A stretch of DNA of 64,000 nucleotides from Litoditis marina (taxonomy: Eukaryota; Nematoda; Chromadorea; Rhabditida; Rhabditidae), in NCBI GenBank assembly GCA_964036275.1, contig OZ038433.1, forward strand, positions 48,175,616 to 48,239,615, read 5' to 3'. Shown piece after piece: positions 46,628-58,600 of this stretch. The position numbers were made by a program, and so were the translations under genes. The notes beneath the pieces are model-generated. The model saw nothing but the letters and a program-made list of their open reading frames with translations, was not told the DNA's origin and searched no databases. How positions within the stretch are numbered: the first letter of the stretch is position 1; the number at the start of each line of letters is the position of its first letter.

Positions 46628-49600
46628 ATGAGTTGTCGCAGGTTGTCGGCCCCATGTCGAACGGAGGAGGACCCGCGGGAGAGTGCGAAACGCGCACACG
46701 AGATAGATGTTCAGTTGGAGAAAGACCGGGCTCTGATGAAGAAAACGTTGAAAATTCTTCTGCTCGGTGAGCTTTTTTACCGAAAATAAAGGAAACAAAG
46801 TCTCTGGTGAGAACTCAATATATTACATCGAATCAGTTTGTTGACAAAACAAGATTGTTTATAAGTTTATGAAAAGTGAGGCTCACGTTTCACCGACTTT
46901 TATATTTTAGGCGGTCCCGAGTCTGGAAAAAGTACAATCTTCAAGCAAATGAGGTACGTGTTGGGTTGAAACTACCATCTTTCGTAAAGCTGGAACTGAC
47001 CAAGGAGTATGAAATAGATGAAGTGATACAGTGCAGTGAGGAAACATTACTAATTCGACAACAACATAATTGTTTAGCAGCACTTGGAGCACTACAGCAG
47101 TATCATTCTGTAGGAAGTTTACGACAACTATTGATTTTTCAGGATATTACACTTGGATGGATTCAGCGAGTCGGACTACGTGAATTTCCGGTATCTAGTT
47201 CACTCGAATGTTGTGGACGCAGTATGTCAACTGATCGAGGGCGCCAGGATGTGCGGAATAGAAATGGATGACGACGAGAGGGTGAAGGTAGGCAAAGATC
47301 GTATTAGGAATGGTGAGAATCGGAAAATATAGACACAAGCTGGACTCTAGGTCGATTCAAACAGGAAACTCAGCTATGACGCAGTTGAATGTTTCTAATA
47401 ACTATTGAAAACCAAACTTCGGGTGGTGTTTTGATGTAGCGTAGCCTCAGGAAAACAACGGAATGAGAATTTTATCCAAGAAAGTGTATGGTCAAAGTAC
47501 CATTGGACAAGTTTGGTTTTACTTTTCATTTTATATGGAGCGACAACACTTTTCATTCAACTCTAATTTCACTTCTGGAGGGGGCATGTTTTGAAATTGC
47601 CATGTTTGCATAAATGTGAGAAAGTAAAGTTGTTGCTAAATTTGTGACGATGCTAAAAGTAGGAGACTTACAAATGTCTGGTTTCCGTAGTAAGACGCGC
47701 TCAAAGCATTTATGGTTCAAGTGTTTCATGCCAACTATTTATTCGGATTTGCACGCAAGGAAGCGTTGCTTGAACTATTCCCTTTTCAGAGACACGTGGC
47801 CTATTTCCTCGCCTATAAGGCGCAAGTTAGACCGAATGAAGTGGAAATTACCTACGAGTTGGCAAAGTCGATTCGAGCCATCTACAATTCCCAGTTTATC
47901 CAACAAACTCTGCAACAGCGAGATGCGATAGATCTACTAGATTCGGCTGAATAGTAAGTGTACGGTGGTTTTGTGTTTGTCTGTGCTGTGGAAGCAGCAG
48001 TTCGATTGCTTTTGTCTTTGTAGTGTGGAACGAACTATGATTTCAGTAAAAACGTTTTAAACGCACTTAGTAAAAAAGTTTTAAACGATCCGTTCCAATT
48101 CCAAGGAACTGCATCAGGAAAAGTTTATTTCAAGATAGTTTCAATTTCTAGTAAGCATCAAGTTTTATGAACACTTTATGCAGGACTTTTGAAAAAGTTG
48201 TAACATCAACATTTATAGGTTCTTGTTAAAAGTTTGTGAGATATTGTTCGTGAATAACTGCGTCCACGCATAAGTGTTACCGCTTTGTCAGCAAATGCTA
48301 ATGATAATGTTAGTGTATCATTCCACTCCCATGTTTTCTCTTTAACATCAGTTAAGTGTTTCAGCTTCCTGAACGACTTCGACCGCATCAGTGCGGCCGA
48401 GTACAAGGCGACCGAGTCGGATGTGTTGCGGGCACGTATCCCCACCACGGGGATCAACGAGATCGAGTTCCCTTTCAAACAGGGAAAGACGATTTTACGG
48501 TAGGACGCGGGAAATGTAAAGAATTCATATAAATCACAACAAACGGAGAACAAATGAGACCATCGTTGGTTGTAAAACCGGAGACAAATCAAATTCTGGA
48601 GACAAAGGGTCCCGTTAGGTAAACATTTGATCATATATATGCATTATAAAGTGAAGTTTGTATTCCTATTGCTGACGTACAACTATCTTGATAAAACAAA
48701 GGTTAGAACTATTAATTTGTTCCTGATACATATTTACATATTTACATATTTATTTATTCACGTCGCTTTGTTACGAGGCGGTGATCATCATACATATCAC
48801 AGATCTTTGTAGTAGAAGTTTCTTCTGAGTTGATTTTGGTCCCTGTCCTTAATAGAATACTTCATGGTGGATTTTCGAATGCTCTGATGTCATTGATCCA
48901 GTGACATGCGAGCAACTTCTTGGAGAGAGGGGAAGAGAGCTGCTTGTGAACATGCATTCATGTTCCTGATACATATGAACAAATGGATTATTATTATTGT
49001 TATTGTTGTAGACCTTAGTCGTGGTACTTTTTTATCGTTACTAAAATTGTGTTCACCACGGCCCAGCTAGCCGCGCACGAAAGTACCTCACTTGAATGTT
49101 TAAGCATGGTTGACGTTGGCGGCCAACGGAGCGAGCAGCGGAAATGGATTCACTGTTTCGACAATGTCAGCGGTGTTCTGTTCATAGCAGAAATATCCGC
49201 GTTCAACATGAGGTTGGATATAACGTTTATTTTATTTTTCTGGAATAGCCAAGGAAGTTTGCAATTAGTCTCACTCGGATGTTTCAACTACCTGCTAAAA
49301 GATTACATGAAAATTATTCTTAATTAACTCTCATGATCCATCAATGTTGACATAGTTAGAATAGAATAGAATAGAATAAAATAGAATATAATAATTTATA
49401 GAAATCGTAAATGAGTTCAAAAGTGTGAATACAAAATAAATGCAAAATGATTCGAAAGTCCCGTGCGAAATGGTTGTTGAAACTCTCTACAACGAAGCGA
49501 ATAATCTTTGAAGATAAGTGTTAGGCTCGCGTGGCTATGTTTTGAACACTCCGTTTATGTAGTTTTTTAATGAAACATCTGTAGTAATAAAGGTGGAAAC

Positions 49601-51423
49601 TGTGACAAAACGTCCTTGTGAAGGATTACAAATGATCACAGACTACATTGTGCATTCGAATGTTCCTTCACATCTGCTTTCCAGAATAGACGACGGTGAT
49701 GAAATACTTCGATTGGAAAACGGACAGTCGAAAAGAAAACTGGAGGTGGGTATAAGTATACTGTATGCGATTCTCATGTTTAACGTGGAAAAACACCTAA
49801 ATTCGTCAGAATCTAATGGAAAGTCGGTAACTTTAAATGTTTCTTTACATTTCATGTGACTACTTGATTTACTGCGTTGGACCGTTGTAAAACCCAAGAA
49901 ACTTGAACTCGAAAAACTTAATTCGTTGGAACGCATTTTTCCTTACCCGAAAACGGAAAATTCTAGAATTGGTGAGAAATTTTCATTATAATAATATCAT
50001 ATCGAATAATAATATATAACTTTGTCAAGTTCATGTTTTCCAGAATCGTCTAAAATACAGTATGCGACTGTTCAAAAGAACGGCCAACAACCGATGTTTC
50101 GGGAAACGCACTGCCATGATTTTATTCCTCAACAAAATCGATATTTTCCGGGAAAAGTTGAAAAAGTGTTCAATCTCGGTCTGCTTCAAAGACTATAAAG
50201 GTAACTTTGCATGATCATGCTTGAATCACGAAGTTTCCAGTTCTAAGCGTGTCCACATGTTTCACTCACTCTGTAGGTATACTTCTGACGAGAACATTCA
50301 ATTCATCTGGAGCTGTAAGGTGAGAGAAAGAACATGTTCACTAAAAGTATCTTCAATGTGTTTCTAACTAGAACCTAATGTTAAGGTGTTTTTGTTAAGG
50401 TAATGTTAGCGCTGGTAGGGTTGTACAGCAATGAGTTTTCCTGCGAACGGTCTAATTACACTGCCAATGGTGACATTGAAGGTAAAAACATCTGAAAACG
50501 TTTTTTTTTGTTGGCAGCAGTTACATGGAGCAAAGTATGATCATTGGTTGTGTGCAATACGTACAGCACATACGATCGATATTATACTTTGCTCGTCAGA
50601 GACTAAAAAAGTATGATGAGGACCTGAAGATACTGTACACAATTACTCAAAAAACAGAATAGCATAGAACTGTTTTATCGAACCAACGGTTAAAATGAAA
50701 TGTATGAGTACACTGCAAATACGACGATACAAACCAATGAACACCTAGCGGCGTGCGAAACCGTCCAGCCTCATGAGAAAATCATCCGAGTTTCTCATGA
50801 GAATCTCATAAACACCTCGTGAGCCATTCGTGAACTTCTAATGTTGTAGCCTATAAATCAATAGAATCTCATGAGAGGTTCGTAACATATTGCTCTAGTG
50901 GTAACTAAAAAGTTTTCGAGAGATTGCTACCGCGCCTGATGTGAATTCAATATGAGCAGAATTAAACACGGCAAAATGATGCTTAGACTACGAACTATAC
51001 TAGAAGTAAATTGAATAGTCACGTAAAGTTAGCATTCTAATGAGGCATCGTGTACTCTGTCATTGCACGTTTCTGAGTTCTGCTGTGTTTAACATATTTC
51101 GCGTGTCTGTGCAATTGACTAACAGTATATAATCGATAACGAAAAGTTTTCTGGACATCATAAAAGCGGAAGGAAACGAAACTCTCTCAGCTACTAAAAA
51201 GTAAACTACATCTTTTTGCTCTTCAGGGCCGCAAGCCTTCGACCAGAGTGCCTCGTACATCCAGGAGAGATTTCAACGACTAGTCAGTTCCGAAATACAG
51301 CACGAGAAACCGTTGTATGTACACCACACGAATGCCACGGATACTCGAAACATTGACCGAGTCTTCGATTCCTGTATCGATGTCGTCTTCAAGATTAGCA
51401 TGGAGAAAGTGGGATTCATGTGA
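46628..51423 (+). CDS. Heterotrimeric G-protein alpha subunit (nematode GPA type), 9 exons, 382 aa
   Basis: Exons: 46628-46766, 46911-46953, 47143-47287, 47790-47953, 48365-48499, 49105-49212, 49685-49745, 50044-50200, 51227-51423. It is a membrane-associated GTPase switch that couples receptors to effectors. Visible motifs: P-loop GGPESGKST (47-55, with Gly-Pro where GAGESGKS is usual), helical-domain start [15 protein letters not shown], switch [12 protein letters not shown] (183-193, with the Arg and Thr used in catalysis and Mg binding), G3 [13 protein letters not shown] (211-223), G4 FLNKID (293-298) and G5 TNATDT (352-357). The N-terminus MSCRR has Cys3 for possible palmitoylation but no Gly2 for myristoylation. 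The C-terminus [10 protein letters not shown] lacks the pertussis-toxin cysteine. Exon 6 uses the weak acceptor TTTAAG, and the protein DVGGQR context supports it. The subtype is not assigned; it looks like a lineage-specific paralogue. Confidence 0.92.
48734..48966 (-). mobile_element. Deletion derivative of the non-LTR element in a G-alpha intron
   Basis: The left half matches 33535-33650 (TTACGAGGCGGT.ATCATCA), then it jumps directly to sequence matching 34976-35083 (GATCCAGTGACATGC). About 1.3 kb of RT sequence is missing. It sits in G-alpha intron 5. Confidence 0.7.
49352..49390 (+). repeat. TAGAA pentanucleotide repeat, G-alpha intron 6
   Basis: AGAATAGAATAGAATAGAAT with degenerate ends. 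Confidence 0.75.
50996..51128 (+). repeat. Family A element, copy 10 (near consensus)
   Basis: TATACTAGAAGTAAATTGAA to ACTAACAGTATA, in the last G-alpha intron, about 100 bp before exon 9. Confidence 0.82.
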
Positions 51424-52679
51424 GCCGCGATTCAATGTTTCACTGGCCATATAAATTGCATGGAAAATACTTTTCGATGGCCGTATCAGTTTAGTATTCA
51501 AGATGAGCATGGAGAAAGTCCGGTCGTCTTGGGGCGTGCTTCCATGTTTCAGGAAGTAGTTATAACTCGTAGACAAAAGCTACTGCGGTCTACCCACTAC
51601 AAGCCTGTATACTACCAACTCGTATGATATTTTATATTTTTTAGGTTGTTCTCTATAGTATAGTCTTTCCCATTCCTACTGAGACTCGTACAGTAGGATT
51701 TTGAACTTCCAAGTCGTTTTGTTCATTTACTTTTGATCGGAAAAGTTGAGGATTTTCTTACGTCATTCTCCTTCTCAGGTAGAGTAAATATACGACAGCA
51801 TTTTCTATGAAGTTCATTTTCAGCTTCAAAATAGCCTTTGGAAAGTTTGTAAGGTTACTGTAGGAGTCTCAGTAGGAATGGTGTGAACTATATAATATCG
51901 TTGCTTACAACTCAATATTCCAAATTCTACCACATATCAGGGTAAAAAGTGTTATAACGAAACTTTTATCGCTCATTGCTCAACTCTGAAATGTACAGAT
52001 TTCTATTTCAAACGAATAAATCTTTGTATTATTGACCATTTCTCTCCATGCATCTCCACCAAAGGTACCAATAAAACAGTTATTCGATCAATTTTGATTC
52101 TTTGTATTTCAGATAGTGTTTTGAGTCAGATATATTCTCGCAAAAAGTTGAAAGTAGTCCAAAGTTTGTCAAGATAAGTAGAGATTCTGTAGATGTGCGA
52201 AAACCATTTTCCAAAGTAGATTTGTATAAACACAGTTCAATTCTTTAAAGCAAATTCGTCAAATCTGTTATCTTTTCTGTTTCAGAGTTTTCCAGTGAAT
52301 CGTCAAGTTTTTTTCCCTTCAAGTTTTTGTCGTTTCGAGTGAAATTTCTAGGTTTTTTACTCCCAACAGCACCGTACTCGTCACATATAGGGTTTGCCCA
52401 GATCTTCGTTGTAGTGTGATTTCGATACGCCTTAATTTTCTTTTTTCACCCAAAGCAGCGGGTGCAATTTACAAACACAGCGGCTGGACAACATCCACCT
52501 TACATCATGCTTTGGGAAAAGCAAACCGTATAGCACCACTAATCTTCTTTCATGAGTGAAATACACCTTCATGTTGCCGAATACAGATAAAAATTCAAAT
52601 AACAAAAATGAACTCAATTGAAAGAATGAAAGACTGGATTGCCATGTAAATAAAAAAAACCTCTTTCACCATCCCCATC

Positions 52680-52685
52680 TTTATT
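52680..52685 (-). terminator. Polyadenylation signal of the modular gene
   Basis: AATAAA on the minus strand, 11 nt beyond the stop codon. It supports the last exon and the end of this gene. Confidence 0.6.
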
Positions 52686-52695
52686 CAGAAACATA

Positions 52696-55600
52696 CTAAA
52701 CCTTGTTCTTCGACTTGGACTTGGACTTCTTTTCTGAAAAATTTGATGATGAAATAAGAATCTGTGAACAATAAGGAGTAACTAACCATAATAACAAATC
52801 TTACACCCTCTACTATAATCTACTCTCATAACAATAGTGTGTTCTGTTGATAATACAATGAGTTGAATAACGTATTTAAATTTTCGTTTTTAGTTTCGAA
52901 ATGATTATAGGCAGCATTGACATGTGTTTTAATGTCAAGAGTGAGGTAAACTGGGTTGAGCTCCATGGTGCACAATCGTGATTGAAACAGTAAACGAAAA
53001 GCGCCCTTTATACCGACAGTAAAACATTGGACAAGTTTTGTCTTTTCCGGCAGAATAATGTCAACACTGCTCTTACTTCCGCTACACTAAGAAAAAGCTC
53101 ATTTTAAACCTGGTGTACTACAAAATAGCGTACCTAGACAATTGTTCAGTGTTTTTTCTTAACACTAAAGTTTATTATTTACCACTTTCTAGTTTATTCC
53201 CACATGAACAACTCACTTCTACTCTTCGAGTTCTCGCTTTTGTTGCCAGTTTTCTTCGCCTTGGACTTTGTCTTCTTCGACTTCTTCTTCTTACCCGGTG
53301 TAACTGAACACAAATATTTCACTCAAGGAAAAAAAATTAAGTCATTCATATTCCAGCGGCAACGGTAAGAGAATTGTGGGTACCAACGTGTTTGCACATA
53401 TTAAAAACATTAACAAAATCGTCATCAACCACAACATCACTGGGTATAAGTGTCGCTTCTAGCCTGTAGGATCGGCTAGAGCCTCACCCTATATCATCTG
53501 TGCCAATAGTCTGATCACGATGGGTTTCTTGTGGGATTTTAAAGATTCAAAACTATAAAGTGTGGATATAAAATGTGACTGGATATAGTGGGTGCCAAGT
53601 TTATAAATTTCTGTCGCCCGCCGGAATCGAAACTGCGAGCAAAAGTTTGGTGCAGGCCGATAAGCGCTGCGCTATTAGCGGATATGCTGTGAAATCGAAC
53701 ACATGTGTGCGTACACAGCGGAAAGTGAGATATACAGTACCCTCCCGCCTTTCCGTTGGCGACGACTATAACAAGCACTGTTACGGTGAGCAAAACGCAC
53801 AACGTGGTCCTGTTCCGTTCAAAACAAAATCTGCTTCAGTTGGAGTTAATTTGGTCAGGCTTCTAAAGATTGAAACGCCAATTGAAAGTACCTAGTATTA
53901 ACAATTACACAGTTGATTACAATACTGAATAGAAGTACTAACAAAAAAGAGAAGATAACTCTACCTGTTGGGGGAGCTGGGGCAGCTTCAGGAGCAGCGG
54001 GAGAACCTTCTGGAGCAGCCGGAGCAGCTACTGGAGCAGCTGGGGCTCCCTCGGGGGCAGGCTGAGCGGGGGCTTCGGGAGCTGGAGGTGCAACGGGGGC
54101 TGCTGCAGCTCCCTCCGGAGCGTTCTGGAAAAGCAGCGAAATGTACGTGAAAAGGAGTGAACTGGTATTAAGTTGATAACGAAACGTTTTTGTGATTATC
54201 ATCAAAGCAGAAAGAAACTGAACTCTTTGCTACTACAAAAGGGAAAAAAAGCTAAAAACTGAAAACTGAAAAAAGCTACTGAAATAAATTAATAAGTTAC
54301 TCATATAGTACTCATAATATACAGTGTTTTAACATGGGAAAACGGAAGTAGAGGTAGAATGTATTTGAGCTTGAAATTCAATATCGATTTGATACAGTTT
54401 TCCTAACCCCATCGTGAAGGGTGTAATCATTTTGCCTCCTTTCTCAGCTATTTCAAAAAACGTCGTCTGACGTAAACCGGTAGCGTATACTGTTAGTCAA
54501 TCGCAGTCACGTAAAACATGTTCAACGGAGCAGAACTCAGAAACGTGCAATGGCAAAGTGCACGATTCAGCATTAAAATGCTTTTTCTACGTGGCTATTT
54601 AACTTACTTCCAGTATAAACACAAAAACAACGTGAAACAGATTAACAAACCTGCTGGATGGCGTCAGCTGTTTTCACGTCCTTAGATTCACTAGAAGATA
54701 CCAGATCAGCAGCAGTTTTGACATCAGTTGACTCCCTAAAAAAGTTGAAGTATCACTATTAACCAAGGCATATGCAAATGTAACTATAAATTCATGAAAA
54801 AGTGGGGGCCCAACGAATGTAAGATTTGTCTTCTGCTGTGCGCCCCTTAGACAACTACTCTCAAATGGAACAGCTACTGCTACAAAAACCGAAAAATACT
54901 AATATACTCAAGTATAACTGTTCATTACAAACATACAAAAGTCGTAAAATATTTTCTCAAACCTGTAAACTAGAATCTACAAGTCACAGCTGCGAAAGAG
55001 AGAACAACTGTTGAATAATATGACAAACGTTATAGCACCTAGAATTGAAGTAATGACAAAAAATGCCAACCATTGTGCACAAAACCAGGAACTCTATAAT
55101 TGAGTACGTTGAGTTAACATCTGTGATTTGTAGATTCTAGTTTACAGGTTTGAGAAAATATTTTACGACTTTTGTATGTTTGTAATGAACAGTTATACTA
55201 TGAGTATATTAGTATTTTTCGGTTTTTGTAGCAGTAGCTGTTCCATTTGAGAGTAGTTGTCTAAGGGGCGCACAGCAGAAGACAAATCTTACATTCGTTG
55301 GGCCCCTACTTTTTCATGAATTTTTCTCTTTTTGTATACATGCCATAGGTATGTGGTTTGCTCTGTACGGTGCAGATAAAATTGTTTCCTTAATCAACCA
55401 CTTGTCATGTATTACCATCATTCGGAAAAAAATATGACGTCAACATTGCAGTTCTAGAAACTTAGTTCATCTGCCCTTCAGAATCCCAGAATACGTCATG
55501 TTTGAATGAACTTTCATCGTGAATTGACCATTTTTAAGAAACTTCCAGCATTCGAAAACATATTTCACGTCAATTTTTTCAAAAGTTGACGTCATCTGGC

Positions 55601-58600
55601 CTTCTGAATTCCAGAATAAGTCATATTCAGATAAAGTTTTATCGTTAATATACCATTTTTAAGATATTTTCAGCAGTTGAAAATATATGTGACGTCAACT
55701 TTGCACTTTTCAAAAATGACGTCATCTGGTCTCCAGAATCCCAGAATACGTCACTCTTAGATTGAGTTTCACCGTTAATTGACCCTTTCTAAGACATTTT
55801 CAGCATTTGAAAATATATGTGACGTCAACTTTGCACTTTTCAATAATGACGTCATCTGGTCTCCAGAATCCCAGAATACGTCACTCTTAGATTGAGTTTC
55901 ACCGTTAATTGACCCTTTCTAAGATATTACCATCATTTGAAAATAAATGTGACGTCAACTTTGCACTTTTCAAAAATGACGTCATCCGAGCTCCAGAATC
56001 CTCGATGACGTCATCAGTAGAAGACTTACATCTAAATCGATGTCAGTTCATGTGGTGGTATCATACTTCAAATTTTACTTGAATTGGTTAGGACTGAGCT
56101 GAGTTATAACGCAATTTGATTTACCCCGACAGAGAGGGCGAGAGAGTGCACGAAATGAATAGACGCAGAGACATTTTCAAAGACCTATAACTTGATGAAA
56201 AAAAAAATTTCGAAAAAAAGTTTGCGCCCCCAAGGTTTGAGTGGGATATCTATCGTGTCCCAAATTTTCAGTCAAATCGGTTCACACATAAAAATTTCCC
56301 AGGAGTGCGCACCCACAGACGGAAGGACGGAAGGAAACACGGCGGAAGTTGGCGGTCTGCATGAAGCGCATAACGTCATAACTCGGCTCAATTTTGTTCA
56401 AATTTCGAACATAACTCGTAAATGTGCCATAGAAAATCAGCAAATCATAAAAAGTTCTGATTTGCATTGGACTTTTTTGAGAGTGAACTAAAAAAATGAA
56501 AGCGCGCATTAGCCGGACCAAAGACAAATCTCGCACAGCGCTTCGCGCTGCGCGCGATAAAAATAGAAACGTAACTATTGATTAAAAAAGAAAAGTTCAA
56601 TCAATAAAAAGTACTTGTTGGAAATGATGTCCGCAGCCGTCTTGACATCGACAGATTCCCGGTTCGACACAATGTCGGCGGCCGTCTTCACGTCAGTCGA
56701 TTCGGCGTTCTGGAATTCGTTCACCGGCTTACTCTTAAAGAGATTTTGAAACATTGAACCACGTTTGAACCACATATTGTTCCATCGATCATTCTATTTT
56801 TCACTTATGGTGGATGAATAAATATACTAACATTACTTTCAAGTAGCACAATATTAATAATCATCCTTAACACTGCAGTGTGGAAAACCAGCCAAATATC
56901 GCAAAGTAGCTGATTTCGAGCCTAGAACGCTTGTCTATTAATATCTGTTCGGAAATCCAATACGAACAATCCGCATAAGTAGCACAATATTAATAGTCAT
57001 GCTGAAACACTGCAGTGCGGAAAAGCGCCAAATATCGCAAAGTAGCTGACGACTTCAATTTTGAATACAGTACGATCGTCAAACAGACTTTCGATGAACT
57101 AGTTAATATGATACACTTTTATTCGAAATATTTGGTGGATCTGTTCCAAGATCTAGGTAAATTGGTTCTTCATTACCTCAGGAGGCACGTCGGGAGTGAC
57201 AGCCACTGGCGAGGGAACGGCAGTTCTAGTGGATGGAGGGTTGGTCACTTCGCCTCTAATAGACACCTAGAAACATTGAGGTGATATTAGTTGATTGCGC
57301 AGCCGTACAGAGAATTGTGTCACAGATCAAGCACATGTTGACTAAATACATACCTTGGATGGAATGGCAGTACGGGTAGAAGGTGGGTTGGAGACTTCAC
57401 CTCTCAGAGAGACCTAGAAACATTGAGGTAATTATCGTTTGCACAAACCAACTAACCACTTAACCGTAGATCAGACAATCAAATTACATTATGAACAGAC
57501 ACTCACCTTTTGGTTAGTATCCTCCACTTTGGGGACTTCGGATGGGATGGCAGTTCGGGTGGAAGGAGGATTGGCGACTTCGCCTCTAATAGACACCTAG
57601 AAACACTCAGGTGATGATGATTCTTCATCCAAAACCAGAGAAGTTACTACTAGCAAAATGCATGATGAGTAGATTCTAACCTTTTGGGTGGGATCCTCTA
57701 CTTTTGGCACTTCTGATGGGAGGGCAGTCCGGGTGGAAGGTGGATTGCTCACCCCACCTCTAATAGAGACCTGGCAACATTCAAGTGATATACTTTCGAA
57801 ACTATAGATGAGTAACTACTTTACCTTGTATTCCATTTTATTAAATCACATTGTGTGATAAGTGTATACTAACCTTCTGAGTGGGCTCCTCAACTTTGGG
57901 GACTTCGGATGGGATGGCAGTTCGGGTGGAAGGAGGATTAGCGACTTCGCCTCTTAGAGACACCTAGAAACATTGAGGTGAACAACGATACCAGAGTGTG
58001 ACTATCAGTATTTTTACACTCAAACGGGACTTTCGCTGTCTTTTTTTGTTGGGGAAATGAACAAATACATATTACATACCTTCTGGGTGGGCTCCTCTGG
58101 TTTGGGGACTTCGGTGGGAAGGGCGGTTCGAGTGGAAGAAACGACATTCGAGCGAGCAGAGACCTGAATATCGTGGAATCATGATAAAACATATGGAAAC
58201 AGAAACAGGGAAAAAATAAAACTAGAAACAGAGAAGAACAAGGATGAAAACGGCAAAAACCATGGAAACGGAACAGACAATATTTATCTCTTCAGAAGAA
58301 TAGAAAAAAAACCTTCAATAGGTTTCATTGTACTGTACTAGTGATATTGTTCACAGATCTGAACTCGAATGTCCCAGTTATACCTTGTTGGACGGGACGG
58401 CAGTTCTGGTGGAGGTGTCAGTTTTCACAGACGATGAAACGTCTTGGACTGCATTTTGTCTCTGGAATGAGCTTGGGAAGCGAATTCAGGCAGAAACACA
58501 ACGTAAAATACATTCAAGTGAGGTTTGGTGAAATTGAAAGCAACCATGAAATACGGTGTCTACTTCGATGATGAAGAAAGAGAATACGGTGGATTTTTCG

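Larger units (their letters stand above)
54788..56562 (+). mobile_element. Composite element 2: palindrome + 130-bp tandem core + 3' hairpin
   Basis: Same plan as 21353-23120: palindrome 54788-55322, tandem core about 55430-56010, 3' module and hairpin 56536-56550, about 1.77 kb in total. Shared 5' string AAAAAGTGGGGG then CAAC.AATGT; shared 3' string ACCAAAGACAA then CGCA.AGCGCTTCGCGCT. The palindrome arms and tandem units are unrelated to those of copy 1. It lies in an intron of the minus-strand modular gene. Confidence 0.6.
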
